Source: Saccharothrix deserti (GTDB lineage Bacteria > Actinomycetota > Actinomycetes > Mycobacteriales > Pseudonocardiaceae). Taken from it: a stretch of 64,000 nt of DNA. Positions 7,772-16,442 of the stretch are shown here, piece by piece (positions within the stretch are counted from its first letter, which is position 1; every line of letters starts with the position of its first letter). The stretch lies in assembly GCF_009769385.1 (NCBI RefSeq), contig NZ_VKAB01000024.1, positions 124,001-188,000 of the forward strand, read 5' to 3'. The translations under genes and the position numbers were made by a program. The notes under the pieces were generated by a model. The model saw only the letters and a program-made list of their open reading frames with translations. It was not told the origin of the DNA and did not search any database.

Positions 7772-9451
7772 TCAGCCGACGACGTCCACGAAGATCGGGT
7801 TGGTGTAGCACCAGGTGTCCTGCCACGGGTCGCCGTTGCCCGGCTCGTGCGGCACCGGACCGTGCGGGTCGATCGCGGCGCCGAGCAGGCCCGGCCCGTT
7901 GCGCTTGCCGTCGCTGCCGCGCAGCCGCAGGTACGTCGACTCCTCGACGCCGGTGATCGGGATCCGGAGCACGAACGTGCCGGTGCGGTCGGAGACGTCC
8001 GCGGTGTGCGCGACGCGGGTGTCGGGCGCGCGCCACCGGTCCCGGTCCGCCGCCGGGCCGCGCACGGCGCCGCGGATGACGTCGAGGTGGGCGAGCCGGG
8101 GCAGTTCGCCGTGGTCGTGGGGGCGTGACGCGGTGGTGACCGTGACGGTGAGCACGAGGTTCTCGCCGCGCCTGACCCGGAGCCGTCCACCGAGCGTCAC
8201 CCCGCGACCGGTGCCGTTCTGCCTGGTCAGACGCACGTCGATACCGTCGACGAGGTGACCGTGGTCGACCCAGACGCGCCCCGCCCGCAGACCCGCCATG
8301 ACGTTCCGGTAGCCGTACCTGGTGACACCCACGTGGGTGCGGCTGAACTGTCCGGGCCAGAAGTCGCCGCCCGGCTGGGGCTGGGTCGTGTTCACCGGGT
8401 CGGGGAGCCTGCCGGTGTTGTCGAAGTTCTGGCCGGGCAGCCAGTCGCCGTTGCGCCAGGTGTCGAACACGACCCGGTGGACGTCGGAGTTCGACGTGAT
8501 CGTGAACAGGCGTCCCTCGGACAGCATGGCGTCCCACAGCCCGCCCACGGTCGCCGTCGCCCAGTCGAAGCCGCCGTGGGTCACGTAGGCCTCGCGCGGG
8601 TAGCCGGGCCAGGAGTTCGCGGACGGGCTGTTCTCGTACTCGCCGCGGATGCTGGTCGGGCCCCGCCACCCGGGGATCGCCCCGCCCTGCGCACCGGGAG
8701 CGCCCTCCATGCCGATCATGATCTGCGGTGCGGCGTCACGCCAGTTCCGGATCTCGTGCGGTGAGTCGATGCCCAGCCGCATCGGGTGGTTGGCGAGGAC
8801 CAGGACGTCGTCGACGTAGCCGGTGCGGCGCTGCTCGGCGAGCCACCGGAGGGCCTTGACGGCGTGCGCCTCGTTGCGAGCCGTGTCCGGGTGGTCCGGA
8901 CCGCCGGCGGTGTAGCCGAGCAGCTTGCCGTCGTAGGCCAGCTCGAACCGGGTGAGCAGGTCGACCTCGTGCGGTCCGGGCGCGGAGAAGACCGTGCAGT
9001 GCTCGGCGCCGGGGATGTACCACTCCAGGCCCTGGAAGATCAGCATCCGCTCGTTCTCGGCCCTGGCCTTGAGGATTTCCCGGTGCTCGGCCTGGGCGCC
9101 GCCCGCGTTGGCGTGCCCGAAGTTGCTGTGCTCGGTGAAGACGAGCCAGTCCAGGCCGTACCGCGCCCCGGCGTTCGCCACCTGCGAGAACGTGTACTTC
9201 GCGTCGTGGCTGTAGACGGTGTGCACGTGGTGGTCGCCGACCAGGTACACCAGGTCGGGGTCTCCGCCGCCGACCTGCGGCGCCCCAGCCGCGGCGGAAC
9301 CCTGCCCGAGCGCGGCGCCACCGGCGAACACCGCACCGAACAGGCCCGCGCGGCGCAGCAGCCCGCGCCGGGAGATGCCCTGCGCGTCGAGCGCCGCCGC
9401 GGGAACGCCCGGATCGGCCCACTCCGGCAGCGGCTGAGTCGGATTCGGCAT
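7772..9451 (-). CDS. Tat-exported PHP-domain metallohydrolase (CehA/McbA-like)
   Basis: The 559-residue protein carries a twin-arginine type signal (ISRRGLLRRAGLFGAVFAGG, about 26-45), so it is probably exported folded with metals loaded. The PHP phosphoesterase metal motif follows: GDHHVHTVYSHDAKYT (72-87), FTEHSN (about 107), then IFQGLEWYIPG and further histidines. The C-terminal part (about 390-559) is beta-rich and ends in TWCYTNPIFVDVVG, a form common in actinobacterial PHP proteins. RBS AAGAGG precedes the ATG at 9451. Related CehA/McbA enzymes hydrolyse carbamate or phosphoester bonds, but the substrate here is not deducible. It converges with the kinase-binding-protein fusion, 16 bp apart. 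Confidence 0.85.
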   Translation of the reverse strand: MPNPTQPLPEWADPGVPAAALDAQGISRRGLLRRAGLFGAVFAGGAALGQGSAAAGAPQVGGGDPDLVYLVGDHHVHTVYSHDAKYTFSQVANAGARYGLDWLVFTEHSNFGHANAGGAQAEHREILKARAENERMLIFQGLEWYIPGAEHCTVFSAPGPHEVDLLTRFELAYDGKLLGYTAGGPDHPDTARNEAHAVKALRWLAEQRRTGYVDDVLVLANHPMRLGIDSPHEIRNWRDAAPQIMIGMEGAPGAQGGAIPGWRGPTSIRGEYENSPSANSWPGYPREAYVTHGGFDWATATVGGLWDAMLSEGRLFTITSNSDVHRVVFDTWRNGDWLPGQNFDNTGRLPDPVNTTQPQPGGDFWPGQFSRTHVGVTRYGYRNVMAGLRAGRVWVDHGHLVDGIDVRLTRQNGTGRGVTLGGRLRVRRGENLVLTVTVTTASRPHDHGELPRLAHLDVIRGAVRGPAADRDRWRAPDTRVAHTADVSDRTGTFVLRIPITGVEESTYLRLRGSDGKRNGPGLLGAAIDPHGPVPHEPGNGDPWQDTWCYTNPIFVDVVG

Positions 9452-9763
9452 GGGGCGCCTCTTTTCACCAGGTCGTGAGTCGACGGGAAACTAGGCTGCC
9501 ACGGCCACGGGCAGCCGTGCGGTGGGCGTACGGAACGTGAACAGGAAGCAAGCGTGTCCATTCGGAACTGTCGGTGCTCTGCGGACGACGGAAGGTGCCT
9601 GCCGGGCGCGTTGTGTCCGTGCCCGGCAGGCGGCGGATCGACCGGAAGTGCGGTTCCGGCGTCGGCCGATCGGTCAGGGCGACACCGGCCGAAGTGCCGG
9701 TGCGTCACGAACACGACGCGGCGACACTGGACCTCCACGGCCCGGCAGGAGGAGCAGATCCCC
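9452..9763. other. Intergenic region, no supported gene
   Basis: A 312-bp gap between divergent starts. The open frame running from 9554 into the next gene encodes an unlikely Cys/Arg/Pro-rich sequence with no RBS and is rejected as coding. The region should hold promoters for both neighbours; I could not place them. Confidence 0.5.
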
Positions 9764-10210
9764 GTGACGACAACGACAACCAGGCAGTACCGGGACACCC
9801 GAGTCGATGTGAAACTCGTGCTCTGCGCACTGTGGATCACGATGCTGTTCGTGTTCGCCTACGTCGACATCTTCGGGTTCTACCGCGCCGATGTCCTCGA
9901 CGCCGCGCTCGACGGCAAGATGGCGACCACGGCATTCGCGGTGGACCAGGTGTTCCTGATCTCCACGACCATGTACATCATGCCGCCGATCCTGATGGTG
10001 GTCCTGTCGCTCGTTCTCAAACCACGGGTCAACCGGATCGCCAACATCGTCGTCAGCGTTCTCTACACGATCAGCATCATCGTGTCGTGCATAGGCGAAA
10101 AGTGGGCCTATTACATCGTCGGAAGCCTCGTCGAGGTGGTACTCCTCGTCGCCATCGCCCGATCTGCCTGGAAATGGCCGGCACCTCACAACGCGCCTTC
10201 GCTGCCGTAG
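9764..10210 (+). CDS. DUF6326-type small membrane protein
   Basis: The GTG at 9764 follows AGGAGGAG at about 9748-9755, which decides the start against a longer upstream frame. The 148-residue product has four membrane helices (LVLCALWITMLFVFAYVDI, then MYIMPPILMVVLSLVL, NIVVSVLYTISIIVSCI and YYIVGSLVEVVLLVAIA). The early W...F.Y.DI signature, the KPRVNRIANI loop and the terminal SAWKW match DUF6326 as I know it. Function unknown; probably monocistronic. Confidence 0.75.
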   Translation: MTTTTTRQYRDTRVDVKLVLCALWITMLFVFAYVDIFGFYRADVLDAALDGKMATTAFAVDQVFLISTTMYIMPPILMVVLSLVLKPRVNRIANIVVSVLYTISIIVSCIGEKWAYYIVGSLVEVVLLVAIARSAWKWPAPHNAPSLP

Positions 10211-10255
10211 CGCGGGCCCGGCCGTCCACAAGTGACAGACCGGGGGAGGCAGGGC

Positions 10256-10618
10256 CTAGCGGGTTTCGCCGCCCGACTCGCGGGCCTTGCGCCGCTGCTC
10301 CTCGGCGCGCTCGCGGCAGCGGCGCAGGAACTCCGCGTCGGACTCGGAATCCGTGGCGGCGAACCGGCCGGGGCGGTCGTACTCGGGGAAGGCCGGCATG
10401 GTGCGCTCGTAGGCCTGCGGCCTGCCGACCGTCCGCACCGGCCTGCCCGCGACCAGCCAGATGATCGAGCCGACCAGCGGGAAGAACAGCACGATCAACA
10501 ACCAACTGATCTTGGGCAGGTTCCGGGCGTCACCGTCCTGGGTGGTGATGACGTCGACCAGGCAGAACAGCCACAGACCCAGCGTGAGGACGCCGAAAAG
10601 GCCCCCGAAGTAGAACAC
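10256..10618 (-). CDS. PLDc_N-domain small membrane protein
   Basis: GTG at 10618 is preferred because a GGGGG stretch sits eight bases upstream; the GTG at 10624 is only two bases from it, and the longer frame to 10762 runs into unrelated low-quality sequence. The 120-residue product has two helices (FGGLFGVLTLGLWLFCLVDV and ISWLLIVLFFPLVGSIIWLV) with the TRNLPK-like connector (DARNLPKISW) and the VAGRP end typical of the phospholipase D-nuclease N-terminal family. A charged, Glu/Arg-rich cytoplasmic tail (about 85-120) follows. Members without a catalytic domain are common in actinobacteria and uncharacterised. Confidence 0.75.
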   Translation of the reverse strand: MFYFGGLFGVLTLGLWLFCLVDVITTQDGDARNLPKISWLLIVLFFPLVGSIIWLVAGRPVRTVGRPQAYERTMPAFPEYDRPGRFAATDSESDAEFLRRCRERAEEQRRKARESGGETR

Positions 10619-10688
10619 GGTCACAACCCCCAAAGTCGTCAGCGCAGCGTAGCGCAGACCACTCCGGGTCGATGGCGAGTCTCGGCAG

Positions 10689-12219
10689 TCAGCTCCCGCA
10701 GTGCACCGTTGCCGCGGCCCAGTCGGCGTGGTCGTGCGCATTGCCGTTGGCACCCACGGCAACCTTCAACCGGAGCACCTTCGCGCCGGCCACGTCGACC
10801 GCGATCGGCACGGCGTCGTCGTCGCCGGTGAGCGTCGGGCTCACGTAGCGGCTGACACCGTCGGCCGACACCTCGAACTCCACGCTGCCGGATGGACCGA
10901 CCTCGTCGTCGACACCGATCTCCGCGGTGAACGAGGTGCAACGACCACCGAGGTAGATGTCGACGTACGACTCCGCGTGCACGCCGAGACCGGTCGGGTA
11001 CGTCTTGCCGTTGACGGTGATCGGGTTCCCGTCAGTGGCGCCCGTTGTAGATCGGGGCGCGCCAGGCGTCGAGCTCCGGCCCGCCGGTCAGCAGCTCCTT
11101 GCCGCGCACCTTCATCGAGGTGAGCGTGCCGCTGTTCTTGTCGAACGCGTAGCGGAAGTCGCGGCCGGACACGAGGGTGTCGTCACCGGACTGCTCGACA
11201 CCCACGTTCCCGCCGGTCTCGGGCGAGGTGATGCCCCGGACCTGGTTGCCGCCCACGGCGAACTGGCCGTGTGACACCACGTGACCGGCCGGCGCCCACG
11301 CGGTGGGCTTGGCCAGCACCGCCTCGACGTCGAGCCACCGCTCGACCCCGCTCGGGTCGGGCGGGAGCGTCGGCAGCTGCACGGTCGTGGTGGCGCCCGC
11401 GTCCAGCTTCAGCGGCTTCGCCATCGCCTCCACACCGGAGGGCGACGGGTAGCGCGGACCCCACACGTGCGCGAACGGCGCGTCGCCGTCCGGCCCGTTG
11501 GACTGGTGGTACAGCGGACGGCTCGGGTCGGTGGCGGTGGCCCACTCGGCCATCGCGTAGTGCGCCTTGCCGAGGCCCGCCTCGTTGCCGGTGTCCCACA
11601 TGAAGACGCTCGGGTGGTTCTTGTCCCGCTCGACCATGCCAACGAACCGGTCCATGAACGCGATCTGCCACTCGGGCCGCCCGGTCTCGGGGTCGGTCTC
11701 GGCGCGGTTGGTGCCCTTGATCAGCACCCGCTCGCCGTTGACCAGGAGCTGCCTGTCCCGGATCTCGATCTCGCGGAAGCCGAACGGCTGGCTCGTCACG
11801 TGCGTCGTCCGGCCACATCTCGGTGGGGATGTTGCGGAAGATCGGGTGGTCGAGGCCGTCGGCTGCCAGGTGTGCGGGACGGTGACCTCGCGCCACTGCG
11901 AGGTGTCGTAGCCCTCGGCCTGGAACCCGCTCGGCACGTCCTGCGGCCGGTCGGCCATCCGGATGCGCCACTTGCCGTCCAACGAGCGGGTCCACTTCGT
12001 GTCCGGCTCGCGGCCCGCGCGCAACGCCGCAGCGGTGTCGGCGTACGGCCGCAGTTCGGCGTGGTGCCCGACCTGCCCTTCGGCCACCATCTGCGGGTTC
12101 TCCAGGTAGGAGCAGACGTCCACGGGCGGCTCCGCCGCGCTCGCGGGCAGGGCGGGCACCACGGCGGCTACCGCGATCGCCAGCAGCAGGGGGACGGGGT
12201 GACGGCGGTGCAGGGACAT
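10689..12219 (-). pseudogene. Degraded GH2 beta-galactosidase with C-terminal NPCBM
   Basis: Pieces of a secreted GH2 enzyme lie in the right order but with large parts missing. They are: a signal peptide (MSLHRRHPVPLLLAIAV), the N-terminal sugar-binding start ending VPHTWQ, then a frame change near 11862-11868 into DGLDHPIFRNIPTEMWPDD. A jump follows to VGF-type QPFGFREIEIRDRQLLVNGE and IKGTNRAETDPETGR. Another jump leads to MVERDKNHPSVFMWDTGNEA, then to the C-terminal domain (GPELDAWRAPIYN), a stop at 11032-11034, and finally an NPCBM domain in another frame (ITVNGKTYPTGLGVHAESYV). Most of the (beta/alpha)8 barrel, including the region around the catalytic acids, is absent. It cannot make a working enzyme. 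Divergent from GH92, it may once have belonged to the same regulon. Confidence 0.85.
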
Positions 12220-12277
12220 CGTTGACCCACTCACTCCGACAGCAGGGCAACGCAATCGATCAGGACCGCACAGTATT

Positions 12278-12288
12278 GAACTCAGTTC
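12278..12288. promoter_or_regulatory. Short palindrome in GH2/GH92 divergent region
   Basis: GAACTCAGTTC is an 11-bp perfect dyad, 59 bp upstream of the GH2 remnant start. A possible operator; the evidence is symmetry and position only. Confidence 0.3.
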
Positions 12289-12375
12289 GATCTGGTCAAT
12301 GCCCTGTCTTCCCGGGGCTGGACGACGGGGGCGCGGTGCGCCAGAGTCGGGGAGGTGATCGGGCACGCGGATCAC

Positions 12376-12391
12376 GTGACAACGTTGTCAC
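12376..12391. promoter_or_regulatory. LacI-type operator upstream of GH92
   Basis: GTGACAACGTTGTCAC is a perfect 16-bp palindrome with the central CG common in LacI-family operators. It ends 18 bp before the GH92 start codon and overlaps the expected transcript start region, so repression is likely. No regulator gene is adjacent; it is also different from the operators of the two LacI loci in this window. Confidence 0.7.
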
Positions 12392-12409
12392 CCAGAGAGG
12401 GCCCTGCTG

Positions 12410-15400
12410 ATGCCGCTCCGACGAGGCAACACACTCCTGCTGGCCGCCGCACTGCTGCTCGTCGGAACACCGGCGACCGCCGCGACCGCCGCACCCGACT
12501 CGCCCGACGCCGTGGACCCGACCACCCTGGTGAACCCGTTCGTCGGCACGCAGAACTTCGGCAACACGTTCCCCGGTGTCAGCATGCCGTTCGGCATGGT
12601 GCAGGTCAGCCCGGACACCGGCGGCCAGGGCGGCTACGACTACCAGCAGCAGGAGATCCACGGCTTCAGCCAGACGCACCTGTCCGGCGTGGGCTGCGGC
12701 GTCGCCGGCGAGTTACCCGTCATGCCGACGACCGGGCCTGTGGACAACGTTGACATCACCGGTTACCGGTCGAGGTACTCGCACGCCGACGAGGAGGCCC
12801 GACCTGGCTACTACCGCGTCGGGCTGTCCCGGTACGGCGTGAACGCGGAGCTGACCGCCACGCCCAGAACCGGCTGGCAGCGGCACACGTTCCCGGCGGG
12901 CACCCAGGCGAACGTCCTGTTCAACACCGGCAAGGCGAACCAACAGGTGCTCGACTCCGAGGTGCACGTGGTGGGCGACCGGACCGTCGAGGGGCGGGTC
13001 CGGGCCGGGCGGTTCTGCGCCGGCCGCGACGAGCACACCGTGTACTTCACCGCCACGTTCGACCGGCCGTTCGCGAGCTTCGGCACGTGGCGCGGCACGA
13101 CCCGCGCGCCGGGTGTGCCGGACGCGGCGGGCCAGGGCGGCAACGGCGCGTGGGTGAGCTTCGACGCGACCGCCGACCGGGACGTGGTGCTCAAGGTCGG
13201 CCTGTCGTACACCGGCATCGAAGGCGCCCGGAAGAACCTCGCCGCCGAGACCGGCGACTCCTACGACTTCGACGCCACGAAAGCCGAAGCGCACCGGGCG
13301 TGGGCGGAACGGCTGGGCTCGATCCGGATCGACGGCGGCGCACCCGAGCGGCGGACCGCGTTCTACACCGCGCTCTACCACTCGCTGCTGCACCCGAACC
13401 TGGCGGGCGACGTGGACGGCAGGTACATGGGCTTCGACGGGAAACCCCATACCGCGCAAGGCTTCACGCCGTACCAGAACCTGTCGCTGTGGGACACCTA
13501 CCGGCCGCAGAACCAGCTGTTGGAGTTGCTGGAACCGAAGGTCGCCCGTGACGTCGCGCTGTCAGTGGTCGCGAGCGGCCGGGACGGCGGGTGGCTGCCG
13601 CGCTGGGCGCTGGCCAACAGCGAGACCAACATCATGACCGGTGACCCGGTGACGCCGTTCCTGGTCGAGGCGTGGTCGAAGGGCCTGCTCGCCGGGTACG
13701 AGCAGGAGGCGTACGAGCTGCTCAAGCGCAACGCCACCACGGTTCCGCCCGCCGATTCCCCGTACAACGGCCGTTCCGGCGTGGAGTTCTACCGCGACCG
13801 CGGGTACATCCCGTCCGGGCTGAAGCTCGGCACGGACTGCGCGCACAAGGGCGGTGACAACGACTGCGTCCACCCGGCGTCGGCGACGCTGGAGTACGCG
13901 GCGGCGGACGCGTCGCTCGCGGTCATGGCCCGTGGCCTGGGCAGGCACGACGACGCGCGCGTGTTCGCCGACCGCGGGCAGTGGTACCGCAACCTGTGGG
14001 ACGCCTCGACCGGCCACTTCCGCCCCCGCACGGCCGAGGGCACGTGGGTGACGCCGTACAACCCCGTCGACGCGGGGCACCAGTTCCACGAGGGCGGCGC
14101 GTTCCAGTACCAGTGGCTGGTGCCGCAGGACCCGAACGGGCTCGTCGGGCTGATGGGCGGACGGCGGGCGACCGAGCAGCGGCTCGACGCGTTCTTCGCC
14201 TACGACAAGCTGCTCGCCGACCCGGCCGGGACCGTGCGCGAGGACTGGATCACCCAGCCCTACGACTACTACGGCAAGCCGACCTACAACCCGAACAACG
14301 AACCCGACCTGCTCGCGCCGTACTTCTACCTGTCGACGGGCACGCCCGCGAAGACCGCGACCGTGGTGCGGGCGGCGATGACGCTGTTCACCACCGGCCC
14401 GGACGGCATGACCGGCAACGACGACCTGGGCACGATGTCGGCCTGGTACGTGTTCTCGTCACTGGGCCTGTACCCGACGATGAGCGGCGGCGACTTCCTG
14501 GCGCTGTCCAGCCCCCAGTTCCCGGCCGCGACCGTCCGGACCGGGCAGAACACGCTGACCATCACCGCGCCGGGCGCCAGTGACACCAACCGGTACGTCC
14601 GGCGGGTGTCGTTCGACGGCCGGGACGTCCGGAAGACGTGGCTGGACTGGGACACCGTCGTCCGCGGCGGCACGTTGGCGCACCAGCTCGGCACCACGCC
14701 CTCGTCCTGGGGCACCGAACCCGGCGCCGAACCGCCGTCGATCAACCGCGCGCAGGCCGACGGTCGGCGGCACGTCGACGCGTCACTGCGGCAGTCGTCG
14801 GCGGTCGTGCCGACGGCGGACGCCCCGCAGACCGTGGCGCTGACCCTGGACGTGCTCGCCCAGGCGCCCGGCACGGTGCCGGTCGAGGTGTCGGCGAGCG
14901 TGCCGGCCGGCTGGTCGGTCACGACGACGCGGCAGCTGGTGATCAAGTCCGGCCGGCTGCCGACCCAGCGGTCGGTCCAGGTCGTGGTGACGGTGCCCGC
15001 CGGCACGCCGATCGGCCGTTATCCGGTTCAGGCCACCGTGAACGGGCCGAACACCGTCGTGCGTGAGGCCGTCGTGGAGGTCCGGCAGGCGGCGACGTGC
15101 GCGGTGGCGGGGGAGCAGTGCGCGGTGGACCTGACCCGGGAACTCGACCACGACGGCACGGCGACGGTCACGGCGTCCGGTCAAGGCGACTTCGACGGCC
15201 AGGGCTGGAGCTACGACGCCGCGTTGCTGCCCGCCGCGGGTCCGGTGTCGTGGGGTGGCGTGACCTACCAGGCCCCGGACGCGACCGGGACGGCCGCGAA
15301 CTTCGTGGAGGCGCGCGGCCAGGCGATGCTGCTGCCCGCCGGGGAGTACGGTGCCCTGCGGCTCGTGGCGGCGTCCCACAACGGCCCCGTGACCACGGCG

Positions 15401-15658
15401 GTGACCGTCCGGTACGCCGACGGCAGTACCGCCGAGGTGCCGATGACCGTCGGCGACTGGGCGGGCTCCGGAGGCACCGCAGTGCTGGAGATGCCACACC
15501 GAATCAAGGCGGGCCAAGGCGTGGACGGGCCGCCGGTACGGCTGTTCGGCCTGTCCCTCCCACTCGACCAGGCCAAGGTCGTGCACTCGGTGACGCTGCC
15601 CGACGACCCGCGGGTGGAGGTGTACGCGATCACGCTGACCAATTCCGCGACCACGTGA
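12410..15658 (+). CDS. Secreted GH92 alpha-mannosidase with accessory C-terminal domains
   Basis: A 1082-residue exo-acting alpha-mannosidase (calcium-dependent, inverting in the family). A signal peptide spans residues 1-28. The GH92 fold follows: VNPFVGTQNFGNTFPGVSMP, PFGMVQVSPDTGG, SLWDTYRPQNQL, the catalytic-region NEPD (in TYNPNNEPDLLAPYF) and GNDDLGTMSAWYVFSSLGLY. Residues about 800-900 form a NEW3-like beta domain; about 925-1082 form an NPCBM-like beta sandwich, probably for glycan binding. RBS AGAGAGG lies at 12394-12400. Likely target: alpha-mannosides of N-glycans or fungal mannan (family knowledge). The gene appears monocistronic, under the palindrome just upstream. Confidence 0.92.
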   Translation: MPLRRGNTLLLAAALLLVGTPATAATAAPDSPDAVDPTTLVNPFVGTQNFGNTFPGVSMPFGMVQVSPDTGGQGGYDYQQQEIHGFSQTHLSGVGCGVAGELPVMPTTGPVDNVDITGYRSRYSHADEEARPGYYRVGLSRYGVNAELTATPRTGWQRHTFPAGTQANVLFNTGKANQQVLDSEVHVVGDRTVEGRVRAGRFCAGRDEHTVYFTATFDRPFASFGTWRGTTRAPGVPDAAGQGGNGAWVSFDATADRDVVLKVGLSYTGIEGARKNLAAETGDSYDFDATKAEAHRAWAERLGSIRIDGGAPERRTAFYTALYHSLLHPNLAGDVDGRYMGFDGKPHTAQGFTPYQNLSLWDTYRPQNQLLELLEPKVARDVALSVVASGRDGGWLPRWALANSETNIMTGDPVTPFLVEAWSKGLLAGYEQEAYELLKRNATTVPPADSPYNGRSGVEFYRDRGYIPSGLKLGTDCAHKGGDNDCVHPASATLEYAAADASLAVMARGLGRHDDARVFADRGQWYRNLWDASTGHFRPRTAEGTWVTPYNPVDAGHQFHEGGAFQYQWLVPQDPNGLVGLMGGRRATEQRLDAFFAYDKLLADPAGTVREDWITQPYDYYGKPTYNPNNEPDLLAPYFYLSTGTPAKTATVVRAAMTLFTTGPDGMTGNDDLGTMSAWYVFSSLGLYPTMSGGDFLALSSPQFPAATVRTGQNTLTITAPGASDTNRYVRRVSFDGRDVRKTWLDWDTVVRGGTLAHQLGTTPSSWGTEPGAEPPSINRAQADGRRHVDASLRQSSAVVPTADAPQTVALTLDVLAQAPGTVPVEVSASVPAGWSVTTTRQLVIKSGRLPTQRSVQVVVTVPAGTPIGRYPVQATVNGPNTVVREAVVEVRQAATCAVAGEQCAVDLTRELDHDGTATVTASGQGDFDGQGWSYDAALLPAAGPVSWGGVTYQAPDATGTAANFVEARGQAMLLPAGEYGALRLVAASHNGPVTTAVTVRYADGSTAEVPMTVGDWAGSGGTAVLEMPHRIKAGQGVDGPPVRLFGLSLPLDQAKVVHSVTLPDDPRVEVYAITLTNSATT

Positions 15659-15730
15659 GCGGTCCCTCTGTCGGACAGCGCCCGACGAACTCGTTCCGGC
15701 TGCCCAGATCACCGCGTTACGGTCGCCCTC

Positions 15731-16378
15731 GTGGTCAGCGATCCCAAGCACATCGTCGAATCGGGCTACGACGCCATCGCGACCGAGCACCTCGACTGGA
15801 TCGGCCGGATCGACGGCGACCCGCGGATGCGGTTCCTGGAAGCGCTGTCGACCCGGCTGCCCGCTTCGGCGTCCGTGCTCGAACTCGGCTGCGGCGCCGG
15901 CGTTCCCTGCACAGCGGCACTCGCCGAGCGCCACGACGTCCTCGGAGTCGACATATCGGCGGCCCAACTCGACCTCGCCCGCCGCCTGGTCCCGCGTGCC
16001 CGCTTCCTCAAGCAGGACATGACGACGCTGAGGTTCCCGCCGGACAGCTTCGACGCGGTGACCGCGTTCTACTCCATCGGCCACATCCCCAGGCACGAGC
16101 ACGCCGCCCTCTTCGCGCGGATCACGCGGTGGCTGCGTCCCGGCGGGTTGTTCCTCGCCGCGTTGGCCTGCGGGAGCTCCGACGGTGTCCAGGACGACTG
16201 GCTCGGCGCACCCATGTACTTCAGCAGCCACGACCCGGCGACCAACCGCGCACTGCTCCGGCAAGCCGGCCTCACCCTGCTCGTCGACGAACAGGTGACC
16301 ATGCGGGAACCCGAAGGCCCGGCGACCTTCCAGTGGGTGATCGCACGACCCGCACCAGGCGTCTCCTCGACGTTCTAG
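15731..16378 (+). CDS. Class I SAM-dependent methyltransferase
   Basis: A 215-residue methyltransferase with motif I VLELGCGAG (about 49-57), an acidic loop after strand 2 (VLGVDIS), motif II-like FLKQDM and a post-core region (ITRWLRPGGLFLAALACG). No recognisable RBS precedes the GTG at 15731, consistent with leaderless translation. The substrate is unknown; the sequence resembles small-molecule methyltransferases of the UbiE/biotin-synthesis type. It stands alone between the GH92 gene and the protease-kinase island. Confidence 0.82.
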   Translation: MVSDPKHIVESGYDAIATEHLDWIGRIDGDPRMRFLEALSTRLPASASVLELGCGAGVPCTAALAERHDVLGVDISAAQLDLARRLVPRARFLKQDMTTLRFPPDSFDAVTAFYSIGHIPRHEHAALFARITRWLRPGGLFLAALACGSSDGVQDDWLGAPMYFSSHDPATNRALLRQAGLTLLVDEQVTMREPEGPATFQWVIARPAPGVSSTF

Positions 16379-16442
16379 GCCGAACGGGGACGGGGTTCCT
16401 GAAGGGTGATCGTTCGCGCCACCCCTGCCTTATCGTTCAAGG

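Noticed and set aside
6001..8190. 729-codon antisense frame over the kinase-SBP fusion and PHP gene end
   Set aside because: Crosses the convergent stops of two well-supported genes; low-complexity translation of the proline-rich linker.
9554..9763. N-terminal extension of the DUF6326 protein
   Set aside because: Cys/Arg/Pro-rich translation without signal or domain; a good RBS marks the GTG at 9764.
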